The notes under the pieces: model-generated
Seen by the model: the letters and a program-made list of their open reading frames with translations, nothing else
What the model was told of the DNA's origin: nothing
The model's database searches: none
NCBI GenBank assembly: GCA_045540115.1
Contig: JAZQGR010000056.1
Span: forward strand, 1-64,000
DNA from: Colimorpha_A sp045540115
Lineage (GTDB): Bacteria > Bacillota > Clostridia > Oscillospirales > CAG-272
DNA length: 64,000 nt
Direction of reading: 5' to 3'
Program-made: the position numbers and the translations under genes
Part shown: in pieces, positions 17,181 through 25,685 of the stretch
Numbering within the stretch: the first letter of the stretch is position 1
Layout: every line of letters begins with the position of its first letter

Positions 17181-17183
17181 AAA

Positions 17184-17636
17184 TCACTTATTTTCCCTTA
17201 TTTTCTTAAAAAACTCGCTCAGAACCGCCTTACATTCCGTCTCCATCACTCCGCCGACGATCTCGGGGCGGGAGGAATAGGGATAAGATGCAAGATTTAT
17301 AAGACTTCCGAACGAGCCCTCGCGGTTATCGTAGGCGCCGAATACGACAGAGTCGATGCGTGAATTGATTATCGCGCCCGCGCACATCGGGCAGGGCTCA
17401 AGGGTAACGTAGAGAGTGCAGTCGGTCAGGTGCCAACCGCCGAGTTTTTGGCAGGCGCGTCGGATCGCGGTCGTTTCAGCGTGCGCGGTAGCGTCAAAAG
17501 CCGTCTCGCGCTCGTTGTGGGCAGAGGCGATCACCTCGCCGCGGCGAACGATCACGGCACCGATCGGCACTTCACCCATTTCCGCTGCCTTTTTCGCCTC
17601 CTCAAGGGCAAGCAGCATATATTTTTCGTCAGACAT
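17184..17636 (-). CDS. tadA: tRNA adenosine(34) deaminase TadA
   Basis: 150 aa. It converts A34 to inosine in tRNA-Arg(ACG), whose gene is in this window. The zinc site is complete: HAE with the catalytic Glu (DATAHAETTAI, about residues 50-57) and PCPMCAGAI (about 81-89). The C-terminal part (NREGSFGSLINL, ECKAVLSEFFKKIRE) fits the family. Single gene, flanked by repeats on both sides. Confidence 0.95.
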   Translation of the reverse strand: MSDEKYMLLALEEAKKAAEMGEVPIGAVIVRRGEVIASAHNERETAFDATAHAETTAIRRACQKLGGWHLTDCTLYVTLEPCPMCAGAIINSRIDSVVFGAYDNREGSFGSLINLASYPYSSRPEIVGGVMETECKAVLSEFFKKIRENK

Positions 17637-17674
17637 ATTTGTTACCTCAATAATAACGGTAAACCATCAAAATA

Positions 17675-18292
17675 TTCGGGGCGTCTTCTCGCCTTCCCCT
17701 CAGGGGGAAGGTAAGAGGTAAACAAGAGGCAGTGCCTCGGATGAGATGTCGCAAAAACGATGTAACATCGTTTTTATACGGCGGGAGTAAACCCCCGCCC
17801 TACGGCAACGTGGCAAAGCATCGGGACGTTGTCTCGCCTTCCCCAGCGGGGGAAGGGGGACCACCGAAGGTGGTGGATGAGGTGTTCCAAAGGGATGTAA
17901 TATCGTTTTGGTGCGGACAGTCGAGGTGAGGGGTTCCCCGAAGCGAATAAAATGAGCTTTGGGGGTTCCGAGGTTGCCTGTCCCTACAAATAACGTGTCG
18001 AAGAATCGCCGCGTCGTTAGCCTTCCCCTTGGGGAAGGGGGACCACCGAAGGTGGTGGATGAGGTGTCCCAAGGGGATGTAACATCGTTTTTACACGGGC
18101 GACCAATGGTCGCCCCTACAAGGTACTTTGAAACGCTTTTGTAGGGGCGACCCTTGGGAACCCCCAAAGCTCATTTCATTCGCTTCGGGGAACCCCGATA
18201 TTGCTCGCCCGTTTTAAGTAAAGTAACATCCGAAAGACAATCCCTCTCAGTCACCTGCGGTGACAGCTCCCCCAGAGGGGGAGCCAATAAGT
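17675..18292. repeat. Large mosaic array of families A, B and C
   Basis: About 610 bp holding at least four B units, four A units and one C unit. B units have cores GACCACCGAAGGTGGT (twice) and AGAGGTAAACAAGAGGCAGTGCCTC (discontinuous). A units include short forms and two long forms: 17918-17990 in reverse, 18139-18212 in forward orientation. The C unit at about 18240-18290 has core CACCTGCGGTG. Linkers such as GTAACATCGTTTTTA and ACGTGGCAAAGCATCGGG recur between units. It has the layout of a BIME. No gene is seen. Confidence 0.88.
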
Positions 18293-19143
18293 TACATCCC
18301 CGCACCTATGTACATTTTCTTCATCTCGAGCGCGTCCTCAGCCATCGTTCCTGCGCTTTCGCAGATGATGCGGGGCGTGAGATTGTTCTCGTAAAGAACC
18401 TTCGCAAGAGGGGAAAAATCGGGACCGTAAACGGTATCGGTGAAGGTCAGATGCTTCTTTTCACCGCCGCTTGTAAACTCGATCTTTGAGAAGTGGCAAT
18501 GCAGATTCTTCGCGACCTCGTCCCCGAGAGCGGAGCCGATCTTATCGAAAACGCGCTTGTAATCGTCCTCGGTGACGAAAACGTTACCGAGATCGCGGGC
18601 ATTCAGATGCCCGAAATCGACGACGGGAATGAGTCTCGGACTGATCTTACAAAGCTCGATGACTTCGTCAAGCGTGCCGAGCTGATTTATCTTTCCCATC
18701 GTTTCAAGACCGAATTTCACCTCGGTATCGATCTCCTCAAGAGCGCGGGTAACGGTATCGGCGGCAAGCAAAAGTGCCTCCGCGCGGGTGATCTTCGACG
18801 CGCTTCCTGTATGGATCACTATGCGGTCTGCGCCGAGAAGCTCAGCGGCGTGAACGCTTTTTCTTATATAATCAATGCTTTTGAGACGTTTTTCCTCTTC
18901 GATTCCCGAAAGGGAGATGAAATATGGTGCGTGGAGCGACATTGCGATGCCGTACTCCTTCGCCTTATTTCCGACCTCGATGAAATTCGCGTCGGAGCCT
19001 GTCACTCCGTTTCCGCATTGATATTCGTAGGCGTCGAGGCCGATCTCATATAGCCACTTCGGTGCCTGCTTCGTTGATTTATTGCCCGCAGCGTAGAAGC
19101 TCTCGGAGTTTCCGCCCGGGCCGAAAAGTGCACGGCTGCTCAT
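18292..19143 (-). CDS. Endonuclease IV-like AP endonuclease
   Basis: 283 aa TIM-barrel of the Nfo family, acting in base-excision repair of abasic sites. Metal ligands are recognisable: His in MSLHAPYF, His in IVIHTGSA, Glu in FGLETMGK, Asp-His in VVDFGHLNAR, His in HCHFSK, and Glu in IICESAG. Length matches the family. Its ATG overlaps the stop of the preceding gene (ATGA). Some members of this superfamily act on sugars, but the motif order supports the nuclease. Confidence 0.85.
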   Translation of the reverse strand: MSSRALFGPGGNSESFYAAGNKSTKQAPKWLYEIGLDAYEYQCGNGVTGSDANFIEVGNKAKEYGIAMSLHAPYFISLSGIEEEKRLKSIDYIRKSVHAAELLGADRIVIHTGSASKITRAEALLLAADTVTRALEEIDTEVKFGLETMGKINQLGTLDEVIELCKISPRLIPVVDFGHLNARDLGNVFVTEDDYKRVFDKIGSALGDEVAKNLHCHFSKIEFTSGGEKKHLTFTDTVYGPDFSPLAKVLYENNLTPRIICESAGTMAEDALEMKKMYIGAGM

Positions 19144-19838
19144 TTTATTTCTATTGCTCCTTCTACCTCGATGGTCTTGAACTCGATCTTCTTGTAGGTG
19201 AGCTTGCTGTTAAATACCGCCTTGATGTTGACGGTGTCGCCGTACTCCGCTTCGACGGTCTTGGAGACAAGGAGAGTATCGCTCTTTACGTTTTCACTCT
19301 GCGCAATTTTGGGCGTTGAGAATTTGTATTCGACGCCGTCGATCACGAGAATATTGTCGTATCTTGAATTTATTGTGAGGCTGTAATGCTCAAGATACAG
19401 GTCGACTTTAAGGTAGACCTTGCCGTCCTGCTCGAAGGCGACGACGTCTGCGCGGAGATTGAGAGAAACGCCTGTATCGGAGCGCAGGCTCTTCTCGACA
19501 AGAAGATCGCTCGGAAGCTCGGGCGGATCGGTCTCATCGGGAACGGTTGTCTGCGAGGGTGTTGTAGTTACCTCGGGTGTTGTGGTAGTCTCGGGGGTAG
19601 TCGTCACATCAGGCGTCGTGGTCTGCGAGGGTGTTGTCGTCTGTGACGGGGTAGTGGTCGTGTCGGGCTTTGTCGTGGTATCGGGCTTTGTCGTATCACC
19701 TGCGGTGGTCGTTGTGGCGGGGGTAGTGTCGGAGCCACCCTTGCCGTCATTGTTCATTATAATGAGTGCCGCGCCGAGCGAAACTATCATTATAATGAGA
19801 AGCACGATAATAAATTTTATTGCAGCGTCAATTTTCAT
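19140..19838 (-). CDS. Membrane-anchored protein with Thr/Pro-rich linker
   Basis: 232 aa. One N-terminal membrane helix (about residues 8-28) is followed by a low-complexity Thr/Pro linker of TTTPSQTTTPDVTTTP-like repeats (about 37-100). A C-terminal extracytoplasmic beta-rich domain starts at about 110 (LLVEKSLRSDTGVSLNLRAD). No known domain is recognised. It starts 10 bases after the WG-repeat gene and overlaps nfo by 4 bases, so the three genes form an operon. Confidence 0.8.
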   Translation of the reverse strand: MKIDAAIKFIIVLLIIMIVSLGAALIIMNNDGKGGSDTTPATTTTAGDTTKPDTTTKPDTTTTPSQTTTPSQTTTPDVTTTPETTTTPEVTTTPSQTTVPDETDPPELPSDLLVEKSLRSDTGVSLNLRADVVAFEQDGKVYLKVDLYLEHYSLTINSRYDNILVIDGVEYKFSTPKIAQSENVKSDTLLVSKTVEAEYGDTVNIKAVFNSKLTYKKIEFKTIEVEGAIEIK

Positions 19839-19848
19839 AATAAACTCC

Positions 19849-21726
19849 TTACTTGCTTACAACAGTATATATCTGCCAGCCGAGCTCCTCGGAATAAGCG
19901 GCGATCCTGCCGTCGGAAACACTTGAAATATGCTTGAAAATGAAGGGCAGAATAACGTTACCTTCGGTATCTATCATTCCGTATCCGTCCTCCGTATGAG
20001 CGACGGCGAGGCCCTGACAGAAGGGGAACGCCTCGTCGAAAACGGGATGGAATACCCATGAATGGTCAAGATTCATATATCCGTATCTGCCGTCTTTCTC
20101 AACGAGCATTACGGTATCGGAGAAGCCCTCGAGGTTGTAATAGCCGGGAACGGGGTTCTTCGTACCCGTCTTGTCGACTATCAGGTTTACGGTCTTGACG
20201 AGCTTCGATGCCGTCTTTGCGTCAAGGAGAGCATAACGGACGATGGCGTAGCCGTCATTAAAGTAGTACATTCCCATATCGTGGTAATCGTTGTTGATTC
20301 CCGCAAAATAGGTCTGATAATGCTTTTTGTAGTTGAAATCGCTCGGGGAGACGTACTCGTTACCGATGAGCGAAACGACGCGGTTGCCCTTTGTATCGAT
20401 GAATAAGAGTCTGTAATTTTCGTAGATAACGCAGGCAAGACCGTCGGAGGTGAAATCGTAAGCCATCGTGTACTGCGGCTTGATCTTTACCTCGCCCTTG
20501 CTGTTTTTGTAGCCGTAGAGCTCGCGGTAGGTGACCTCGTATATCTTGCCGTCCTTTTCGATTATCGCGCCCTCGGGAAGCTCGGTATCGGGGGGAGTGT
20601 CGGTATCGGGAGAGGTTGTTTCGCCCTCGGTCGTGTTTTCGGGTGCGGTGGTTTCACCCTCCGTGGTATCGGCAGTCGTGTTTTCGGGTGCGGTGGTTTC
20701 GCCCTCAGTCGTGTCTGACGACGTCGAATCGCTCTCTGTCGTTACCGTCCTCACGTTGCGGAGAACGGGAGCATCGGTCGTGTCTGAGGTCGTTGTATCG
20801 GACGGAACAGTCGTATCGTTGGGAGTTGTTGTGATATCGGGATCCGTAGTTGCATCGGGATCCGTCGTGCCGCCGGGTTCGGTAGTCGAATCGGGCTCGG
20901 TCGTGCCGTCGGGATCCGTCGTTTCCTCGGGTGTGGTCGCGGGAGGCTCGGTAGTTACGACACCGATCTGCTTCAGCTCCATCACGCGTGCCTTGAAGGG
21001 ATAAAGGTCAATATTCGATTTCGCGTAATATCTCGGCGCGTCGAGATTTATCGGAGTCTGCTTGATATCTGACGCCTGAATCTCAGTCAGACCTTCATCC
21101 GTGATCTTGTAGTAGACACCGATGCCGTTGACAACGGGAAGACCGTCGTGCGTTTTTTGACACGGAAGCTCGATCGACGGCAGATCCGCGACCTTGTTTC
21201 CCTCTTTATTGTAGATCGAAAAACCGATGCCAACGTTTACGATCGCGTAGCCGTAATAGAAGCGTATGCGGGGAAGATCCTCGACTCGCGTCTCCTTTTT
21301 GACGCCGAGCGAGCCGTTTGCGATCTCGTAAAATACTCGCTTGGAGACCGTATGGGACGAAATCGAAAATTCGCCTTCAAGATATGGCGCATCGACCTTT
21401 GCGAGGGCGGAGGAGCTGCCGAATCTTTCGTAGGAAAGGGCATAACCTTCCTTGAGCGCATCGTCAAGCGTCTTGATTTTTGATAGTATCTCTTTGATCT
21501 CGTCATCGTCCATCGGCGGTTGCGTGACTGTGGTGTTATCACCACCCGTCGTTTCGTCGGGGCCGTCGCCCCCGCCTGTCGTTTCACCGACCGTCGTGTA
21601 GACAACGGGGCGCTTTACGAACGAAAAATCGTATGCTCCGCCGTCATATAGGATTATGGCAAGTATCATTGACATAAACAGTATAAGAGCGACAACTCTT
21701 ATGACGGTATTCTTTGTCAGCTTCAT
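19849..21726 (-). CDS. Surface-anchored WG-repeat protein
   Basis: 625 aa. One N-terminal membrane helix (about residues 9-26). A first extracytoplasmic part and a long Thr/Pro/Asp/Glu linker built of TTEPDSTTEPGGTTDPDATT-type repeats (about 262-380) follow. The C-terminal half has WG-type repeats: YGYKNSKGEVKIKPQYTMAY, YGYMNLDHSWVFHPVFDEAF and YGMIDTEGNVILPFIFKHIS. WG repeats bind partners, often at the surface. The linker style matches the next gene, so the two probably act together. Confidence 0.85.
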   Translation of the reverse strand: MKLTKNTVIRVVALILFMSMILAIILYDGGAYDFSFVKRPVVYTTVGETTGGGDGPDETTGGDNTTVTQPPMDDDEIKEILSKIKTLDDALKEGYALSYERFGSSSALAKVDAPYLEGEFSISSHTVSKRVFYEIANGSLGVKKETRVEDLPRIRFYYGYAIVNVGIGFSIYNKEGNKVADLPSIELPCQKTHDGLPVVNGIGVYYKITDEGLTEIQASDIKQTPINLDAPRYYAKSNIDLYPFKARVMELKQIGVVTTEPPATTPEETTDPDGTTEPDSTTEPGGTTDPDATTDPDITTTPNDTTVPSDTTTSDTTDAPVLRNVRTVTTESDSTSSDTTEGETTAPENTTADTTEGETTAPENTTEGETTSPDTDTPPDTELPEGAIIEKDGKIYEVTYRELYGYKNSKGEVKIKPQYTMAYDFTSDGLACVIYENYRLLFIDTKGNRVVSLIGNEYVSPSDFNYKKHYQTYFAGINNDYHDMGMYYFNDGYAIVRYALLDAKTASKLVKTVNLIVDKTGTKNPVPGYYNLEGFSDTVMLVEKDGRYGYMNLDHSWVFHPVFDEAFPFCQGLAVAHTEDGYGMIDTEGNVILPFIFKHISSVSDGRIAAYSEELGWQIYTVVSK

Positions 21727-21736
21727 TTTATCTCCG

Positions 21737-22162
21737 TTATTTGTGGTATTTTCCGTTATTTATTATGGTAAATGCGCGGTATATCTGCTCGAGAAGAATT
21801 ACTCTCATAAGTTGATGCGGGAAGGTCATTTTTGAAAACGACAGACGAAGGTCGCAGGATGCCTTGACGTCCTCACCCATTCCGTCGGAGTCACCGATGA
21901 CAAAAACGATCTCGGAAATTCCGCGTGTCGGAAGCTCGTCGAGCTTGCTTGCCAGCTCCTCGCTGCTTAGCTGCTTTCCCTCGACGCAAAGGGCGATCTT
22001 GAACGCTTTTTTCGGCAGATTCGGGATCAGCTCGCGGTCGTTCTTGGTCTCCTTGATCGTGAGGGAGGCGTATCCGCTTATTCTTTTTGAGTATTCTTTT
22101 ATCGCGTCGCGCAAAAATTGCTCCTTCAGCGTGCCGACGCAGAGAACAGTTACGTTTAGCAT
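21737..22162 (-). CDS. rlmH: 23S rRNA pseudouridine(1915) N3-methyltransferase RlmH
   Basis: 141 aa SPOUT methyltransferase. The C-terminal knot is intact: ALCVEGKQLSSEE, VFVIGDSDGMG and LSFSKMTFPHQLMRVILLEQIYRA, ending NNGKYHK. Usual RlmH is about 155-160 aa; the missing residues fall in the linker after RISGYASLTIKE. In the second SAM-loop motif, GDSDG replaces the usual GGSxG. Start ATG at 22162; the longer frame runs into repeat DNA. It lies near walJ, as in other Firmicutes. Confidence 0.93.
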   Translation of the reverse strand: MLNVTVLCVGTLKEQFLRDAIKEYSKRISGYASLTIKETKNDRELIPNLPKKAFKIALCVEGKQLSSEELASKLDELPTRGISEIVFVIGDSDGMGEDVKASCDLRLSFSKMTFPHQLMRVILLEQIYRAFTIINNGKYHK

Positions 22163-22184
22163 AGTTTGTCCTTGGTTCAGTTTA

Positions 22185-22367
22185 GCATCATTATTATGCG
22201 GGCGACCATTGGTCGCCCCTACAAACAACGTATCGAGGCTTCGCCACGTTGTCTTGCCTTCCCCTCAGGGGAAGGGGGACCACCGAAGGTGGTGGATGAG
22301 GTGTTCCTGTGGAATGTAATATCGTTTTTGTGCGGACAGTCGGGGACGCCTGTCCCTACACGGCGTT
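22185..22367. repeat. Palindromic repeats A-B-A between walJ and rlmH
   Basis: A short family-A unit (GGGCGACCATTGGTCGCCC) lies at about 22199-22222. A B unit with core GACCACCGAAGGTGGT lies at about 22258-22301. A GGACAGTC/GGACGCCTGTCC-type A unit lies at about 22334-22360 with a CCTACA tail. Confidence 0.85.
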
Positions 22368-23150
22368 TTAGGTATTATCGTTACTATCTAATAAAACCGT
22401 CGGCTCGTCGCGCTTTGCGGCGCAGACGTCGACGCCGTACGGATCGGTCGCCTTTTTTACGGTCTCAAGTGCAATATCGGGGGTGTTATTCTCCTCACTC
22501 AGATGAGCGAGCAACAATTTTTTCGTTCCCTGACGCGCCCAAGCGCCCGAGATCTCGGCGCAGTCATCGTTTGAAAGATGACCGCCGCCCGAAAGGATCC
22601 TTGCCTTGAGCATGGCGGGATAGCTTCCGCGCCGCACCATTTCGCGGTCGTGGTTTGCCTCGATCATTACGGCGTGACAGCCGCAAAGACAGTCGTAAAC
22701 GGTCTGGGTAACGTAACCGATGTCGGTCACGATCCCGACAGATTTGCCCTGATAGGTGAACTTGTAACCGACACAGGCGAAGCTGTCGTGAGGGACGGGA
22801 AAGGCATCGATATGAAGCTCACCGAGCTCGTATGAAAACTCTGCCCCGTGGCGCACAAGACAGGTAGACAGGAGCGTGTTTTCCGGAATATTGAGCGCAT
22901 CTGCGCTCGGATCGGTGATATGTACCCGACAGGGATGCTTTTTAAGTAAAGCGGCAAGGGCGTGAGTATGGTCGCTGTGCTCGTGAGTGATAAAAATATC
23001 GGTTACGCGCATAATATTGCTTCCGACGCCCTCAAGGGCGGTAATCAGAGCCTTTGCGCTTCCGCCCGCATCGAGAAGAACCGTATGCTCACCCGCCTCG
23101 ATCAGTGTGCAGTTGCCGGACGAGCCGGAATAAAGGGAAATTACTCTCAT
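22368..23150 (-). CDS. walJ: Metallo-beta-lactamase-fold hydrolase, WalJ/YycJ type
   Basis: 260 aa. It begins VISLYSGSSGNCTLIE, as WalJ/YycJ proteins do, and has the metal motif THEHSDH (about residues 54-60), DIGYV, and NHD at EANHDREM. WalJ is a predicted nuclease linked to coordination of DNA replication with cell-wall growth. The walRK genes are not in the window, but rlmH lies downstream as expected. The start overlaps the previous stop by one base. Confidence 0.88.
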   Translation of the reverse strand: MRVISLYSGSSGNCTLIEAGEHTVLLDAGGSAKALITALEGVGSNIMRVTDIFITHEHSDHTHALAALLKKHPCRVHITDPSADALNIPENTLLSTCLVRHGAEFSYELGELHIDAFPVPHDSFACVGYKFTYQGKSVGIVTDIGYVTQTVYDCLCGCHAVMIEANHDREMVRRGSYPAMLKARILSGGGHLSNDDCAEISGAWARQGTKKLLLAHLSEENNTPDIALETVKKATDPYGVDVCAAKRDEPTVLLDSNDNT

Positions 23151-23566
23151 CAGAATTTAAGTCCTAAGTTTACTGTTGCATAAATATACGCGGTGTCGAA
23201 AAGGAGTGTGAATATTATGCCGATTATAACGTAGAGGATCGGTCTGCTTCTTTCAAATCTGCGAGCCTGCTGAGCGATAATCTCATCCTTTTCGGCTTTC
23301 GTCAGCTCGTCCGAAAGATCGTCATAGGTAAGCGGGCGGAAGGAGCCGCGGTTGATGGCGATATATGCCATCGCGAGCAGTCCGAGACCGATAGCGTAAA
23401 TGTGTATTGCCGCCGTAAATTCAAGCGCGATCATCACCTGATAGATGATGAATATGACCGCCGTGATGCCGAGGAGCGCAAAGGCGCGCTTCTTTGGAAA
23501 CGGCTTTTTCTTCTTCGATTCGGTCACAGCGACCTGTTTTTTCTTTTTCTTCTTGTATTTAGCCAA
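23150..23566 (-). CDS. Small membrane protein with Lys-rich N-terminus
   Basis: 138 aa. A strongly basic N-terminus (KYKKKKKKQ to KKKKPFPKK) is followed by three predicted membrane helices (about residues 28-47, 54-71, 109-131). An acidic cytoplasmic loop (DDLSDELTKAEKDEIIAQQ) lies between the second and third. No recognised family. Overlap with walJ suggests co-expression. Confidence 0.75.
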   Translation of the reverse strand: MAKYKKKKKKQVAVTESKKKKPFPKKRAFALLGITAVIFIIYQVMIALEFTAAIHIYAIGLGLLAMAYIAINRGSFRPLTYDDLSDELTKAEKDEIIAQQARRFERSRPILYVIIGIIFTLLFDTAYIYATVNLGLKF

Positions 23567-23584
23567 GGGGTACCTCTTTTGATA

Positions 23585-23785
23585 ATAATTATTGCGAAGG
23601 CAGTCTTGCCTTCCCCTCAGGGGAAGGTGGCTGCGACGAAGGAGCAGACGGATGAGGTGTTCGGGTGTAATGTTACATTCCTTTGGGACACCTCATCCAC
23701 CACCTTCGGTGGTCCCCCTTCTCCCACTGGAGAAGGTATTACAATGTGGCGAAGCATTCGCTCCTACGGAATAGAGTGAGCGTTC
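23585..23785. repeat. Two family-B units in inverted orientation
   Basis: A forward B unit (head at about 23611-23629, core GCTGCGACGAAGGAGCAG, tail GGATGAGGTG) faces a reverse B unit (about 23692-23738, core ACCACCTTCGGTGGTCCC). They are joined by GTAATGTTACATTC, which is itself palindromic. Two opposed repeats make a REPIN-like doublet. Confidence 0.82.
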
Positions 23786-23793
23786 TCTTGATT

Positions 23794-24903
23794 TCACCCC
23801 GAAACGTCCTCGCCGCGGAGCGCGGCAATTCCGAGGCGGAGCGCCTTTGCCGCCGTACGTCTTTCCTCAGGGGTTCCGCTTTCGAGCATAGGAAGAAGCG
23901 AGCGGAAAAATTCACCGATAATGGTCGGATCGTTCTTTAGCTGCTCGGTAGCGTAAAGCGGGAGAGTGAGGTCGCGTATTTCGAGGAAAAATACGCCGAC
24001 AGTCTCGCTTTCGAGGGCTTTTATGTCAATATTCAGCGTTGTCGGAACGAATCCGACAAGCTCGATGCGCAAAAACGTTTCAGCCTTATATTCCGAAACG
24101 AGCGCCGACAGCTTGCGGCGAAGCTCGCTTCCGTCTGTGATTCCCGAAACATCAAGCCTCGCTTCCTCGTAATTGTAGGTCGAAAGAATGATTTTTTCAA
24201 AGCTTGGCTTGCTTCCGTCAAAGGTGACGATCATCGCGCCTTTTTCGCCCGTTTCGCCGAAATCGCGACCGTTAAGGCAGCCACTGTAAGCGTAGGGAAC
24301 GCCGCCTGCGGTCTTTACGCCCTCAGTAAGATGAACGTGACCGAATCCGCAATAGGAGAAGCCGCTGTTTTCAATATCCGTAAGTGACACAGGGCAGTAC
24401 GGCGAAAGCGGATCGCCGACCTCGGCGTGACCGCAGAGAATATTTATCTTGCCGGTATCCTCGACCTTGAAGCCGACAAACGGGCAGCTTTCAAGCGTGT
24501 TTCCGCCGACGAAGGCGTAGCCATAGATGCGGAGATTTGTCCCTTCGACGTCGATAAACGACATTTCCGTCGATTTGAAAACGTGAACGTTTTCGGGGAG
24601 CTTGCCGTCGTAAACGCCGCCCTCACAGTAGGGATCGTGATTGCCGGGTGAAATGACAAATTTCACGTTCGGCAGACTCGCGACTGCTTCCTTGAAGAAC
24701 GCGACTGTGTCGGAGGAGGGATACGGAATATCAAAAACGTCGCCCGCCATGATGACAACGTCGATTTTTTCGGTTTTAACCGTATTTATAAGAGAAAGGA
24801 ACGACTTTTTCAGTTCCCGTCTCATGAGAGCCGACTGCTCGGGCGTTTTTGAATGAAACGGCGAATCGAGATGAATATCGGCGCAGTGAAGGAGTTTTAT
24901 CAT
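23794..24903 (-). CDS. DNA repair metallophosphoesterase, SbcD/YhaO-like
   Basis: 369 aa calcineurin-like phosphoesterase. The di-metal motifs are CADIHLDSPF (residues 8-17), MAGDVFD (about 51-57), SPGNHDPY (about 85-92), CGHAEV and GFGHVH. These match exonuclease subunits SbcD, Mre11 and YhaO. The ATPase partner (SbcC or YhaN) is not adjacent; repeats fill the next 130 bases. Confidence 0.88.
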   Translation of the reverse strand: MIKLLHCADIHLDSPFHSKTPEQSALMRRELKKSFLSLINTVKTEKIDVVIMAGDVFDIPYPSSDTVAFFKEAVASLPNVKFVISPGNHDPYCEGGVYDGKLPENVHVFKSTEMSFIDVEGTNLRIYGYAFVGGNTLESCPFVGFKVEDTGKINILCGHAEVGDPLSPYCPVSLTDIENSGFSYCGFGHVHLTEGVKTAGGVPYAYSGCLNGRDFGETGEKGAMIVTFDGSKPSFEKIILSTYNYEEARLDVSGITDGSELRRKLSALVSEYKAETFLRIELVGFVPTTLNIDIKALESETVGVFFLEIRDLTLPLYATEQLKNDPTIIGEFFRSLLPMLESGTPEERRTAAKALRLGIAALRGEDVSG

Positions 24904-25019
24904 AGTATCTCTCTTTCGGAACTACATATTTATAGTTATACATAATAATTATAATAGAAAACAAAAGATTTTTCAACTGTTTTGAGAAATAATATAATTA
25001 TTTACAATATTGGGTTTTG

Positions 25020-25640
25020 GAATACAAATAACGTCCCGAAGATTCGGGGCGTTGTTAGCCTTCCCCTTGGGGAAGGTGGCAAGTGCCCGCCGTCATCCTG
25101 AGCGGAGTCCCGCCGAGATTCCGCTTCGTTGCACTTCGCGCGGCTTCGCCGTTCGATTTCACTTCGCTACACTCAGAATGACACGGCGGGACGCAGTCGA
25201 ACGGATCTCGGGCACTTGACGGATGAGGTGTAGGTTGCGAAGCAACCGTGTTCTAAAGGCAAAGTAACATCGTTTCAAAACGGACAGTCGAGGACGCCTG
25301 TCCCTACAAACAACGTGGCGAAGCATCGGGAGGTTGTCTTGCCTTCCCCTCAGGGGAAGGTGTCAATCGTCCGTTGTCATCCTGAGCGAAGCGTCGCCAG
25401 ACCCATTCGATTCCGCTTCGCTCCACTCAGGGTGACAGCGACGCGAAGTCGAAACCGGAGGTCGATGCCGCTTGTGGCATCGGGATCTCGGGCGATTGAC
25501 GGATGAGGTGTTCGGGAACAATGTAACATCGTTTTTGCGCGGACAGTCGAGGACGCCTGTCCCTACAAACAACGTGGCGAAGCATCGGGAGGTTGTCTTG
25601 CCTTCCCCTGAGGGGAAGGCAAGGGTTTGGCGCAACTTGC
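25020..25640. repeat. Repeat array with a nested fourth repeat family
   Basis: Two B units (heads at about 25059 and 25341) whose tails GACGGATGAGG lie about 140 bp further on. The space between is filled by a nested inverted repeat of TCATCCTGAGCG / CTCAGAATGACA or CTCAGGGTGACA type. The nested element is held by an outer stem, GGCAAGTGCCCG/CGGGCACTTGAC in one copy and GTCAATCGTCCG/GGGCGATTGAC in the other. GGACAGTC-type A units follow at about 25282 and 25543. No gene is seen in this 780-bp gap. Confidence 0.82.
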
Positions 25641-25656
25641 TAACCTCTCTAACACA

Positions 25657-25685
25657 AAAAACCGCCGAGAAATCGGCGGTCTTTA
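25657..25685 (-). terminator. Terminator of metK-folA
   Basis: Stem AAACCGCCGA / TCGGCGGTCTTT with loop GAAA, just past the folA stop. Confidence 0.85.

Noticed and set aside
17700..18290. Short frames within the repeat arrays, including those with GVPKGRPYK-like peptides
   Set aside because: The peptides are translations of family-A and B repeats and recur in all frames. None has an RBS or codon use like a gene.
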